From: Viola odorata
Taxonomy: Eukaryota > Streptophyta > Magnoliopsida > Malpighiales > Violaceae
Assembly (NCBI GenBank): GCA_963691705.1
Contig: OY829545.1
Coordinates: 36,567,475 to 36,631,474, forward strand
Reading direction: 5' to 3'
DNA length: 64,000 nt
Shown here: positions 43,781 to 55,503 of the stretch, in pieces
Numbering within the stretch: the first letter of the stretch is position 1
Layout: every line of letters starts with the position of its first letter
Made by a program: the position numbers and the translations under genes
Notes under the pieces: generated by a model
The model's database searches: none
The model's input: the letters and a program-made list of their open reading frames with translations, nothing else
Told to the model about the DNA's origin: nothing

Positions 43781-43978
43781 GTTCTAGGTTGATATCCGCA
43801 AGGGATATAGGCTTAGCGATTCGATTAAGATCCTTCCTTATTCGAGTTAGGTTGGTTGATGCTTAGCGATCAACAGGCTTAATTGCTTAAGAAAGTTATC
43901 CATTCTACAGGGGAAATCCCGTCTTGAACAACGATGAACATTGGTGCTACGTCTCCTTTACAAACAAGGATCGTATCA
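43781..43978 (+). mobile_element. LTR I, right part
   Basis: It resumes at GTTCTAGGTTGATATCC and ends GATCGTATCA, followed by the primer site at 43981. About 190 bp of the array LTR (from behind the TATA box to CATTAATTGTCT) are missing between 28859 and 43781. Confidence 0.88.
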
Positions 43979-44317
43979 GCTGGTAGCGGAGCTTAAAGGC
44001 GTTCAAAGATTGGTAACTATCTTATCTATCCTTACTGTTTTTATTTCATTTTATTTTAGTCGTTGTTAAAACAATTCGCCAAAGTATAAGCGATTTGTAT
44101 CAGTCAAAAAAAAAAAACAGTCCACCAAAGTGTCAGTATATTTGAATCCTCACACATACCTTAGCACATCAAGCATCTTACCCTTGAAGCGCAAGAGATG
44201 GCAACTAAGGAAGCACAAGAGATGGCGAGTATGCTTTGAGCATATAATTGTGAAGCTTTCATTGGCAGATTATGCTGAGCAAGATTCGAGGGCGAATCTT
44301 TCCGAAGAGGGAGGGAA
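43979..44317 (+). other. Strongly shortened internal region (array copy 9)
   Basis: The leader start matches the other copies up to CCAAAGTGTCAGT (44136). Then unrelated sequence with repeated GCACAAGAGATGGC (44170-44235) follows, and then GCTGAGCAAGATTCGAGG. It ends in the pre-LTR hairpin (44283-44298) and the purine tract GAAGAGGGAGGGAA. No gag remains. The 145-aa frame at 44130-44567 is a chimera with LTR J. Confidence 0.78.
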
Positions 44318-44859
44318 TGATACGATCCCAAGATGTATCACACGACTACATGGACAAAAGCGTCAAGACATGATGGAGCAGATGGAGTCCGATCAGAGGT
44401 CTAAAAGTCTTGATGGAAACCTCTATGTGTTATGTTTATTGTGTCCAAGTTTCAGAGCATTCGAACAAGTAGATCTCAAGGAGATTCGAGATGATAATCT
44501 CACACACAACAGTTCTAGGCGCAGACACAATAGGCAACTTCGCCGGAATGTAGACGGCGCTGTATAAGTCCAAATAGTGTGATCGACCACTCGTTGGAAA
44601 CTTCAGGATGTTATCTTTCATTTGGAACAGGATTAAGCTCATTTGAACCAGTGGTTTAAAAGTTATCGAAGTCGATATTATGGTGCGCAGTCTGTGGGCG
44701 AGACAACATACAACTTGAGGTTTCGGCCCAAACCTTGTCCCGATGATGGAGAACTCGACATGGGCTGCTGGAATGTATTTAAATATATTTATATTTACTT
44801 TAATTAGTTAATTAGTTAATTAGTTTCCTTAATTAATTAGTTAAATAATGGCAGCAACT
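44318..44859 (+). mobile_element. LTR J, truncated, second LTR subtype
   Basis: Starts TGATACGATCCCAAGATG. The first ~150 bp differ from LTRs A-I, and from TGTGTCCAAGTTTCAGAG on it is the same LTR. The minus-strand LTR at 47516-48588 has the same subtype. It breaks off at GGCAGCAACT, before the TATA box. Confidence 0.87.
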
Positions 44860-44864
44860 TGTTT

Positions 44865-46505
44865 TTACCTATTTCGGCAAACCTTTGGTTCTTGCATATA
44901 ACCATCATCAATTAAATTAAAATCAGATTTATACAAATCAAGAAGATTAGTATACTCAACCAAATTAGACTTAGGAAAAGAAAACCGTACCATACCCTTT
45001 CGGTTAGGGTTTGCCAAAATAGGCACCACGGATGCGTAAGGCTCTTTCCCTCTTCTTGGTGGTAAGGTAAGAGGCTTCTCTTCTTCCAATACACTTCTCT
45101 TGGTCTGCACATTAGGAGAAATAATAATAGAAGGGAAACCAATCGGATTAGGGTTAGGAAAATCTAAGCGCAATGGCCAATAATTCAGTTTTTGGTGGCT
45201 TGCGCCAAAACAGATTTTGTGCACATGTAATGCATCCCTCACTTGTTCTCTCTTGGCATAAACACACATCTCTCCTTTTTTAATGATGCCACTCTCTACA
45301 TGCTCTTTATTTTCATGCAAGTGTTTTAAACTCTCATCTCTTTTCCCATGCTCGCTCTTTTCATGGGGACTGTTTTTTATTTCATCTCTTTTCCCATGCT
45401 CACTCTTTTCATGGGGGCTGTTTTTCTCACTCTCTTTCTTTTCAGCACTCAACTTTCCTCTTTTTCTCTCAATATCCCTTGTGATTTCAGACTTGGCATA
45501 AGCTTTCTCAAGTAGCTTTTGCTCCTCATCTTTCGCCTTTGACTTAGTAGGCCTGATACTAGGATGAAGAGACCTCTTCTTCCTTTGCTTCTCTATACTG
45601 ATCGCCTTTTGTAATATATCCTCTAAGTAGAAGAACTCAGTGTAATACAGTAGATCAGTTATCTCTCGGTTGAGGCCTTCGAAGAATCTTGCCATCGTCT
45701 CCCTTTCGGTCTCCTTGACTTGTGCTCTCTCCAAAGCAATCTCCATCTCATTAAAGTACTCTTCAACACCTTTACTTCCTTGTGTCAAGGTCTGTAACCT
45801 TTGGTGAAGTTCGCGGCTGAAGTGTGTAGGGACAAAATGACTCCTCATGACTGCTTTCATGAAATTCTAGGTCTCAATTGGTACCTCCCTCGCGTTGGCT
45901 CGCTTAAGATTAGTTTGTTCCCACCAATGAACCACATATCCACTAAACTCCACGGCTGCTAGCTTAACCTTCTTATCCTCGGAGTAATTATGGCAAAGGA
46001 AGATGGACTCTACCTTCCTTTCCCATATCAGGTACGCATCCGGATCATCAGCACCATCAAATGGAGGGATTTTCATTTTGATGCTACCAATATTCGCATC
46101 AACTCTAGCCTCATCCCTAGGCTGTCTCTCGGCCCTTCCCCTTGGACCATCTCGGCAGTGAGTAAACCCTGCACCCCCATCGGGCTCTTCCTCCCAATTC
46201 ACCGGTGGTACTTGAAATCCACGTCTAACATCCCTCCTCGGAGGTACTTGTGCAAGGACCCGTTGTGGATTGACGTTGGCAGCTGGGGGAACGAGTGGTT
46301 GTCTACGTGCGTTGTCATCCTCATCGGACATATCTGAAACATGACCGTCACTTGGCTCACCCGCTGCCCTAGGGTTAGCGTTTATGGTCCTTAGTGCCGC
46401 TACTCTTGCAATCTCAACATCAGAGGCCAACTGCCTTTCTCTCATGGTCCTCCACTCTTCGTGGATAGCTGCAAGCGCAGCTGCAATATCTCCTTCTTGA
46501 GACAT
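44865..46505 (-). pseudogene. gag of a minus-strand gag-only relative, one nonsense codon
   Basis: ATG at 46503-46505. 212 codons run to a TAG at 45867, and 331 more codons in the same frame end at 44865. The stop falls where homologues have Trp, so it is a simple nonsense change. Order: N-terminal helix-like region, Arg/Pro-rich spacer, capsid (DPDAYLIWERKVESIFLCHNYSE, GYVVHWWEQT, LHQRLQTLTQGSKGVEEYFNEMEIALE), and TMARFFEGLNREI. A lysine-rich linker with two NSPHEKSEHG repeats and VYAKREQVRDALH follows, then an unrecognised ~110-residue tail. There is no zinc knuckle, protease or RT. The linker is the protease-RT linker of the CRM-like element joined directly to capsid. The sequence ends at the inversion junction. 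Confidence 0.88.
45299..45415 (-). other. Three linker hairpins in tandem
   Basis: CCCATG-11 nt-CATGGG at 45393-45415 and 45345-45367, and a weaker CATG-11 nt-CATG at 45299-45317. The spacing is 46-48 bp. In protein they read PHEKSEHG, PHEKSEHG and HENKEHVE. Confidence 0.75.
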
Positions 46506-47500
46506 CTAGAAGTTCCTGAAAGTCACAACAAGAAAGTAGAAGTGTAAAATTGCACTAACCTAGCACTCCCTCACGTGTTTACTCTCGTGTTTATCTCTCT
46601 ATTAATCTCACAAAATTCACTAAAAAATCCCTGCAATTGTTCAAGTGTTAGTGAGACTCAAGAGTTCAAAGAAAAAAGGCTTCCAAGAAGACGCTCAAAG
46701 ACAACTAGCACTAAAAACAAGTGGTGACACTTGATATTTGAGTAATTGCAAGAACAACCAATCAAACAAATAGCAAGTAGAGTAGAAGGCAATTTCAAGG
46801 AATCAAAGAAAGCTCAAATTGACTCGAAAGGACTCAAACAAATTCAATTTCAGTTCTGATTTTAATATCCAATCGCACTTCAATTCGCTTCCTTGATAAA
46901 TCTGACTTTTGTGACGCAAATACTTCTATATATTTTTGTATTTGCAGAATTGAATTCCTCTTCTTTCTTATTTTTTATTTTTTCGAATTTTCTCTTTTCT
47001 TTTCCTTTTTTTTTTTTTACTATGAACACAATTTAGTGTTTTGGTCACAACTTTTTACTCTGAACTCCGAGTCGACTGATTCCTTTTGATTCGGAAGCCC
47101 AACAAACACAGCTTTCCAACGGATCCTTTTTCACTCAAAACGGACTTCAGTAGCTATATATTAAAATTCAATTTTTCACTTGACAAAAATTGTGCAGAAT
47201 TTGGCAGAAAATACAATTTAGTAAATCGGCTATATCTTTTGACTCCGGTGTCCAAATCACTTTATTCTTTTTGATTCGGAAACCTAACAGGTGCAGCTTT
47301 CCAACGAGACCTTTCTCACCAAAAATGGACTTCAATAGCTATGTATTAAAATTCAATTTCGACTTGATAAAAATTGCACATATAACGAACCAAGCACAGC
47401 AAAGAAATCGGTTTTGAATGGAGTAGAAGGGAATACCGATTTCAGCAATGAAAACTTAAAAAAGACAATTAAAGATACTTACCAATCTTTGAACGCCTTA
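46506..47500 (-). other. Leader of the minus-strand gag-only element
   Basis: No gene. The minus strand shows a splice-acceptor-like TGACTTTCAGGAAC just before the ATG, AACACGTGAGGGAG at 46573-46560, and the two diverged leader copies (47050-47210 and 47225-47390) also known from the plus-strand array. Confidence 0.68.
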
Positions 47501-47513
47501 AGCTCCGCTACCA
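47501..47513 (-). promoter_or_regulatory. Primer binding site of the minus-strand element
   Basis: TGGTAGCGGAGCT on the minus strand, two bases behind the LTR end. Confidence 0.8.
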
Positions 47514-47515
47514 AC

Positions 47516-48588
47516 TGATACGATCCTAGTTGCTTAGGATTTGTAGCACCAAATCTGATCGTTGTTCAAAGAAGGATTTCAATGCGGAATAGAGAACTTG
47601 ACTCGTGCGAACGTAGACTACCTCACCAACTGAATGCTAAGAGAAAGTCGATTTTACGTCAAGGATCTTGTATCAGATTCTTAGGACTAAACCCAAGGAT
47701 TGTGAAATCGCACTAAGACAACGACACAATAATGCAATTTCGGTTTTACTTGTTTGACGACTCGAGTATTGCGGACTTGAGAAGGAACAAGGTTCAATTG
47801 ATGAACAATGGGCAGAGATTGAAGAGAGAAGTCTCAATTTTATCAAAATAACAGCCAACCTTCAAAAGGAGGCAAAACCATGTCTTTATATAAGAAACCC
47901 TAATCGGATTGCAAGTACGAGTTCTAAATAAGGTAATTGACTTAATTAACTAATTTAAATAAACTGATTAATTAATTAAATAAATAAATGGAAACAAAGG
48001 TTGCTGCCATTATTTAACTAATTAATTAAGGAAACTAATTAACTAATTAATTAAATAAATGGAAATAAAAGTTGCTGCCATTATTTAACTAATCAATTAA
48101 GAAAACTAATTAAAGTAAATATAAATATATTTAAATACATTCCAGCAGCCCATTCTCCATCATCGGGCCAAGGTTTGGGCCGAAACCTCAAGTTGTATGT
48201 TGTCTCGCGCACAGACTGTGCACTATAATGTCGGCTTCGATAACTTTTAAACCACTGGGTCAAATGAGCTGAATCTTGTCCTAAATGAAAGATAACATAC
48301 TGAAGTTTCTAACGAGTGGTCGATCACATGATTTAGACTTGTACAGCGCCTGCTACGTTTCAATGAAGTTGCCTATTATGTTTGCGCCTAGAACTGCTGT
48401 GTGCGAGATTGTCATCTCGAATCTCCTTGAGATCTACTTGTCCGAAAGCTCTGAAACTTGGACACAATAAACATAACACATAGAGGTTTCCATCAAGCCT
48501 TTTGGACCTCTGATCGGACTCCATCTGCTCCATCATGTCTTGACGCTTTTGTCCATGTAGTCGCGTGATACATCTTGGGATCGTATCA
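47516..48588 (-). mobile_element. 5' LTR of the minus-strand gag-only element
   Basis: 1073 bp, minus-strand start TGATACGATCCCAAGATG at 48588 and end GATCGTATCA at 47516. A TATA box (TTATATAAAGAC) lies near 47890 on the minus strand. The repeat TTAATTAATTAGTTAA block is partly duplicated (47940-48110). The GATTG duplication follows at 48589. Confidence 0.9.
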
Positions 48589-49075
48589 GATTGGTCATGT
48601 CCCCACATCTTGTCTGTTTAGTATTGTGATAGGTCACGTCCCCACATACACCTTGTCATTTAAAATTTTTGATTGGTCACATCCCCACATCTTGTCTGTT
48701 TAGTGTTGTGATAGGTCACATCCCTACATACACCTTGTCATTTAAAAGTTGTGATTGGTCACGTCCCCACATCTTGTCTGTTTAGTGTTGTGATAGGTCA
48801 AGTCGCTACATACACCTTGTCATTTAAAAGTTGTGATTGGTCACGCCCCATATCTTATCTGTTTAGTGTTGTGATAGGTCACGCCCCCACATACACCTTG
48901 TCATTAAAAGTTGTGATTGGTCACGCCCCATATCTTGTCTGTTTAGTGTTGTGATAGGTCACGTGCCCACATACACCTTGTCATTTAAAAGTTGTGATTG
49001 GTCATGTCCCCACATCTTGTCTGTTTAGTATTGTGATAGGTCACGTCCCCATATACACCCTATCTTTAATGTTGT
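48589..49075. repeat. Tandem repeat (c), right part
   Basis: About six copies of the ~79-bp unit GATTGGTCACGTCCCCACATC...TTGTGATAGGTCACGTCCCC...ACACCTTGTCATTTAAAA. It continues the array interrupted at 6617. Confidence 0.92.
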
Positions 49076-49230
49076 GTCGAGTCACGTCCCCACACTATAT
49101 CTTAAAAATTCGTAAACATTCACCTCGGATATCAAATCAACATCAGAGCGAAGGTATGTTACCATCAATCAATATCCGAGCGAAGGTACGTTACAACTCT
49201 CATTTACATAATTCTACATTTCTGCATAAT

Positions 49231-49870
49231 TATTACTCCTCCTTGAGCGACTACTTTCCTGTCTATCTAAATACTCCTCCTTGTGCGACTACTTTCCTGT
49301 CTATCTAAATACTCCTCCTTGAGCGACTACTTTCCTGTCTATCTATATAACTCCCCCTTGAGCGACTACTTTCCTGTCTATCTAAATACTCCCCCTTGAG
49401 CGACTATTTTCCTGTCTATCTAAATACTCCTCCTTGAGCGACTACTTTCTTGTCTATCTATATAACTCCTCCTTGAGCTACTACTTTTCTGCATAACTAA
49501 ATACTCCTCCTTGAGTGACTATATCTTTCAATTCATGTCTATCTATTACTCCCCCTTGAGCGACTATATCTTTCAAGTCATGTCTATCTACTACTCCTCC
49601 TTGAGCGACTATATTTTACATTCCTGCATATCTAAATACTCCTCCTTTAGCGACTATATTTTACATTCCGCATAACTAAATACTCCTCCTTGAGCGACTA
49701 TAGTTTACAGTCTTTCATAATTCTACATTTCTGCATAATTACTACTCCTCCTTGAGCGACTATATTTCCCTTCTTTTGCATAATTCTATATTTCTGCATA
49801 GTTAAATGCTCCTCCTTGAGCGACTTTATTTACCCTACTCCTCCTTGAGCGACATCATTTACATTTCTGC
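49231..49870. repeat. Tandem repeat (d), ACTCCTCCTTGAGCGACTA type
   Basis: About 17 copies of a 37-45 bp unit, ACTCCTCCTTGAGCGACTA plus a variable part (TTTCCTGTCTATCTAAAT or TATTTTACATTCTGCATAACTAAAT). It sits directly before the polypurine tract, which is typical of the hypervariable 3' UTR of Tat/Ogre elements. 49076-49230 holds two short CCGAGCGAAGGTA repeats and no gene. Confidence 0.92.
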
Positions 49871-49973
49871 ATTTTTTCCACGCAATACATTTCCCAAAAA
49901 CGTGGTAAGTACTTGGGGCAACCATCTTTACTACTTATCAAAAATTTCAGTTACACTGTATTTTTTATCAGAC

Positions 49974-49990
49974 AGTAAAGAGGGGGCAAC
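49974..49990 (+). promoter_or_regulatory. Polypurine tract of the Tat/Ogre-like element
   Basis: GTAAAGAGGGGGCAAC directly precedes the LTR start TGTTGCTACC. I do not see an AGGR-loop hairpin before it, unlike in the other elements. Confidence 0.82.
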
Positions 49991-52900
49991 TGTTGCTACC
50001 CGATTTTTGATTTTTCGTCACAATTTCACATATTTTACCGCTTTCACACTAATAGCTTATCTACATCAAATTTCACCCGATTTTTTATACTAAGATATTT
50101 GTTTTACTATTCCACGTCATTACGTGTCCTGCCAAGTTTGTTGTATTTTTCAGTTTTTCGTCACACTTTTCATATTTTATTGCTTGTCAAGTTTAAAAGC
50201 CCGTCTACGTCAAATTTTAGTTGATTCTTTGAACATGGGCTATTTGTTTAATATTTTGCGCCATTTCGAGCATTTTTAATTTTTCGTATTTTTAACTGTC
50301 TTTTCGCTCGAACTTCTATCGGTCCTGAGTAAGTTCCCTCGGACCGTTGGTCGAGCGCTTCATTTCTTTAGTTGATAATTACTTACTATTTTTCTCTTCC
50401 ACGCCATCTCGTTCTGTTTCGTTCAATTTTTTCCGTAAGGGCATTTATTTTACGTCCGAACTTTCAACATTTCTGAGAGAGAAAATAAACACGTTAGATC
50501 AAGTTTCGCATTTCTTCACTGTATGCTAGTTTTCTCGTCTTATTTTCCTACACGTCGTGTTCCTCTCGGTTTGGATTTATTTTTATTTTTGAGCAATTTT
50601 GCTGTACCAAAAATATCCCGTTCGTACCAAAATTAATGCATTAATCCTCATCCTGGATCGCCTTTCCACAATTGGCCTTGCCGACCTTAATCCATCGGCA
50701 CCTAGCCCCGTTAGCTACCCCAAAGCTTCAAACCATCCCATCCATTTAATGCAGCCATCAAAATATCTCTGACTCACGCCATTGCCGACTTCAATCCACC
50801 ACCTAGCCTCGTCATCGCGCCTCGTCGACAACCTCCAAACGGACTCCAATTTTTCCTATAAATAGCACACTTTAAGCAACAAGTCAAGGGCACCGAATTT
50901 CACTCTCAATCTCTATTTCTTGCACAACCTTGTTGGCCCATTATCTCTCATGGACAAGTAAGCTCTCTCTCTCTAGTTTTTCTTTAATTTTCATTTTTAT
51001 CCTTAATGCATGAATAAATTGCTAAAACTTGCCTCACATGCTTAGTTTTCATGCCAATTTTATTTCCCTTACTTCAATTTGATTGTATGATGTCTTGAGT
51101 AATTAATAGCCTAATATGCATGTTAATTAGCTTGTTATTTCATGTGAAAATTGGCTACTATTTTCGTTCAATAAACTTACTGTTTTTGTGGATTGGAGTT
51201 GCTGCTATGCTTGGGGTTTATTTGGGTTTGATTAGGGTGAGTTTTAAGGGTTGTTAGTCACCTTGGTTGCTGGCCATGGCGCTGACGACGTGAAGAAGAA
51301 AGGAAGAAGAAGATTGGTCTTTGGCGGGAAGGAAAATAGAAAGGTGATGGGCTTGATTTTATCACAGGCCCATCTTAATTTAAATGAATGCTGGGCTTGA
51401 TTTTATCATAAGCCCAGCTGCTGTTTTTGCTTAAAATCAAGGCCCGACCCATTAAGTTTTTCATATGTTTAAAACGTGCATTATTTTCGTATTCTATTTA
51501 AATGTTCGTATGCCATGTTTATTAAATCACATGCTTAAATCGTATGCTTGTTTTAAATATTTTATATAAATGCTTAATTAATTATTTTGACTTGCGTAAT
51601 AATTAATTAATACTTTTAATCACTTATCTCACTTGTTGTAATAATTAATGAATGCTTTTAATTATTTATCTCACTTGTGGTAATAATTAATAATGCTTTT
51701 AATTATTTATCTCAATTGTTGTAATAGTTAGTTAATGCTTTAATTATTTTACTTGTTGTAATAATTAGCTAGATTAATTATTTCGATCTCCAATTTGTAA
51801 TAATTAGTGAGGTAATTAGTAAAAATCGTGTACGTTTGTTATGCCTACACTATTATTGCTCGTTTGCTCATCGATCGGAGTCCGTCAAAAAAGGTACGCT
51901 TATCTTAAACGTTTCCTTGAGTGTTTTACTAGAAATGCTAAATCCGAACCGAATCATATGCATGACCACTTATAATGCGTTAGAACCACCTATTCATACG
52001 CATGACATATAGAATTGCTAAAATTAAAATCAACTCACATGCATACCATGTTTAAATCACTTGTCATTTATGCCATGAAATTAATTGTTCTTTGTTAAAT
52101 GCTATGTATGGTGGCTTCGATCCCACACGGAATATACGTGCATCCATGAAAACGTACAATGTTAGTTTGCCATGATAGAATCACCTAGTTTAAGCTAATC
52201 ATGCATGGCCCGATGATCAGGGGGGAACGTCTGCTCTAGCAAAGTCAAAAATGATAACCTCGTCCAGAAAACATAAAAACGGTAACCCCATTTAAATTAA
52301 ATTTAGCATTTCTGTCATTTTACTTAATTAATTGCCATTTTAAATCAATTTGCTGTCGTTAGGACACTTTTAAATTCTCGTCACATTTTATCATCATCGT
52401 TGTCATCGTCAGCATTCGAAATCGCATTTTTAATTTTTTGTCACGTCATTTTCATTATTATTATTATTAATAATATTTTCAGCCTTAAAAATCACATTTT
52501 TAATTATCCGTTAGTCATTTGCTATTTATTTTTCCGTTTTAGGTCATCGCATAAAATTTAGGATTTTTAGTATTTTATCATATTTTTAGCATTTTTTATT
52601 TTATTATTATTTTTTGTTCGAGCTTTTATTGGACCCGAGTAAATTCGCTCGGACCATTGATCGAACGTGTTATTTCTTCAGTTGACAATTACCTACTCTT
52701 TTTTTCATAGTCAACTTCGTCTCGTGCAATTTTCGTCGTAACGTCATTTATTTTTCGTTCGAACATATTCCTGTTTCCGAATGAGAAAATAAACACGTTA
52801 AACAAAGATTTTTCTTCATTCGCTGTAGACTATTAAACTCATCATATTTTTCTCTATAACGTAGTTGCTTTCGTTCGAGTTTCTGCCTAGTTTCGTCGTA

Positions 52901-55046
52901 CTGATAGTTCGAACCAATTATTTAAACATTAAGCATTTTTTTACTCACTTTGATCACAGCCGTTGGATCAACATACTTTGACTCAAAGTATGCAAGATCA
53001 ACGACTCATTCTCTCCTTTCTTCCCAGCCACAAAACCCAAACTTGCTCACCACTCCGGACACTACTCCTTTTCCACTCGCCGACGCCCACGCGCACCCAA
53101 TTCACCACACAATCGTCCAAGCTCTCCTTCCATAAATACCCCTGCTCTTCACACCTTCAAGGAGACGAAAAAAATGGTAAGCAAAGCAACAGTTACATGC
53201 TTTAATTTATTTATTCATTTTTCATTTTTACTGCATTATTTTTGTTTTAATTGTTTTTTGCCTTCGTTTGCAAATCGTTTGCTTGTTTTAATGCCATGAT
53301 TTGATGCTCAATCTTAAGATAATTCGTAAGCTTTCAATTTAATTATTTGCTCACTATTTTGGTCGAATCAAATTGCTCATTTCATGTAAAAAATGCAGCT
53401 TGCATTTGTTGCTTTTACTTGTTTTTCTCTCGCTGTTTTTGCGGGGTTTTATTGTTGTGGGGTAGAGGGAATTGTTGGGCCAGTTTTGGGGTTGAAATCC
53501 AGCCATATTGGCCATATTGAAGCTTCCTTGGTCGTCGGCCATGGCGCCGACGACGCAAGGAAGAAGATGAAGTTGGCTGGGATGGGCGCGGGAAAGAAGA
53601 AAGAAAAGGTGATGGGCCTTGGCTTAGCCAAGCCCGTTAGCTTTCTTTTTTTTAAGTGATGGGCTTTGGCTTGGCCAAGCCCATCTATCCCCTTTTAAAT
53701 TAATTTCAGCACGCATGGGCCCAGCCCATCTAAATTTTGTCAATTGTTTGTTCGTTTCATTTTCGTGTTTATTTAATTAATAATTCATATGCCATATTTA
53801 ATTAATAACTCGTATGGCACTCGTCAAATCATCATTTAAATCTTTATGGATCAAATCATCATTTAAATTTCTCGCACTTATCAACTGTCATCATTTAAAT
53901 TTCTCGCACTCGTCAAATCATCATTTAAATCTTTATGCATCAAATCATCATTTAAATTTCTCGCACTTATCAACTGTCATCATATAAATTTTTCTTATGC
54001 GTCAAATCGCCGTTTCAATTTTTCGTATGCATCAAATCGCTGTTTCAATTTTCGTATGCGTCAAATCGCTGTTTTCATTTTCGTATGCGTCAAATCGCCG
54101 TTTTTATCTTCGTATACGTCAAACCATCATTTAATTTTTTGATAAATATCAACTGTTATTTAAATTCTCGCATTCATAAATTGCTTATTTATTTTTCTAG
54201 CTATCACTAACACTCTCACTTTGTAGGTTTAAAATTCAAGCTTCGCTCGAAAGTACGCCTTTCTTTCCATTTTATTTATTCAATGTTTTCCGTAAGTATT
54301 AATCGTATGCATGATATATAGAATTGCTAGAATTTAAAATCAACCCACATGAACAACTTGTTTAAAGATTTGCTTAAAAATGCCATGTTCGTTTGATTTT
54401 AAATTTTCACTTATATTGACTGCATGTACTTGGTGGCTTCGATCCCAAATCAGTTTATCATTTCAAAACCTCTCATTTAATCCGTACTCTGTTAAGCTAT
54501 CCATGATAGAATCACGTAGTAATTAATTTAATCATGCATAGTCCGATGATGAAATAAAGGGCGCTTATTCAGTCTTACGGAAAATTCAGTCCCATCACGC
54601 TACGGTCAGGAATAATCGATCGGTCTTGAAAACGGTAACCCCGTCCAACGATTAATTATTCCTGAACGGTCCCGATCATGGAAAAGACTAAAGTGATGAT
54701 TCCTCTGAGGACCCCCTTTCAAAACGTATTTTTATCAAACACCTTTTAAACACCACTCTCATCAACCGGTAACCATTTTCGGATGTGACTCGGGGGCCTA
54801 ACACCTTCCCGAGTCCATAATACGACCCCGAACCTTTGTCTTGGGTTTAGACCTTTTTTTGTGCCTTTAGTTTTTTATTTATTTTATTTTTATGTCATGA
54901 CGATTAGGTTCCCTAAGCCTAGAGATAAAATTAGGGTGGTGACTTCATTGCATGTTACGAGGCGTCCTTTTTACGCCAAGCATCGTAAGGTCTCAGATTC
55001 GTCGTACACTCGCGAATATATTTTTATTAATTTTCGGGGCGCGATA
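49991..55046 (+). mobile_element. 5-kb LTR of the Tat/Ogre-like element, apparently chimeric
   Basis: Starts TGTTGCTACCC and ends just before the primer site. Two halves repeat the same landmarks in the same order: GGACC...GAGTAA...CTCGGACC (50320, 52632), a TATAAATA-type box (50860, 53132), GGCCATGGCGC(T/C)GACGACG (51274, 53539), and GGTGGCTTCGATCCCA (52110, 54431). A third landmark is ATGATAGAATCAC (52173, 54507). The first half breaks off near 52283. Long AT-rich stretches hold short repeats (TCGTATGCGTCAAATCGC near 54000). No coding sequence; the frames of 60-88 codons here carry no motif. Confidence 0.75.
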
Positions 55047-55049
55047 GTT

Positions 55050-55067
55050 TGGCGACTTCACTGGGGA
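55050..55067 (+). promoter_or_regulatory. Primer binding site of the Tat/Ogre-like element
   Basis: TGGCGACTTCACTGGGGA. As I recall, Ogre-type elements use a very similar site complementary to tRNA-Arg. Its presence behind a 5-kb LTR supports the lineage call. Confidence 0.7.
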
Positions 55068-55503
55068 CTTTAGGGTCGGAGCTGGTTTTTTTTTTTTTTA
55101 GGTGTTTATTTGTTTATTTATCCGCTTTGATAAGATTGCTGACTTGTTTATTTATTCTCTTTGATATCAATTGTCATATGCATTTTATAGTGCCCTACAC
55201 CCCGGGGACAATTACCAAATTAGGAGGGTAGTAGTGATGCCCTAGGACACATGTCCTGGGTAGTGTTCACCAATCCCAACTCGGATGAACCCCTAAAGAT
55301 AGTCGAAAGGTTACCCGATTCCACAAGGAATCGGGACACTAGACGACACTTTAGGGACCTTTTCATAGTATCATCCGGGAACCGTTCAAGCCAGTTAGAA
55401 AAGTCAGAATCAGAGCCCCAGCACATGCATCATGATCATATCTGCTTTGTCGTGGCTCTATTTATCTTGTTACCATGATTTCCATTTTTTGTAATTTTCC
55501 TTT
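55068..55503 (+). other. Leader of the Tat/Ogre-like element
   Basis: A 75-codon frame at 55251-55478 resembles the short region often seen behind the primer site of these elements, but I cannot assign a function and do not call it a gene. The leader passes straight into tandem repeat (a), so gag-pol is missing. Confidence 0.55.

Larger units (their letters stand above)
6613..48593. mobile_element. 42-kb composite of LTR elements flanked by GATTG
   Basis: GATTG at 6613-6617 and 48589-48593 is exactly the 5 bp by which the interrupted repeat overlaps itself, as expected for an LTR-element target duplication. The left edge is a plus-strand LTR start (TGATGCTGATATG). The right edge is the start of a minus-strand LTR (ending GATCGTATCA on the plus strand). 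Between them lie a tandem array of gag-only elements, an Athila-like element carrying a CRM-like element, and a minus-strand gag-only element. One simple integration does not give terminal LTRs in opposite orientation. Confidence 0.8.

Noticed and set aside
49231..49870. Regular short repeats that could suggest a CRISPR array
   Set aside because: The spacers are themselves repeated variants, the context is a plant retrotransposon 3' UTR, and no cas gene is present.
52950..53659. Possible small host gene (frames of 61-88 codons near a TATA-like box)
   Set aside because: The same layout occurs once more at 50860-51300 within the same LTR, so it belongs to the LTR promoter and leader region. 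The frames carry no motif.
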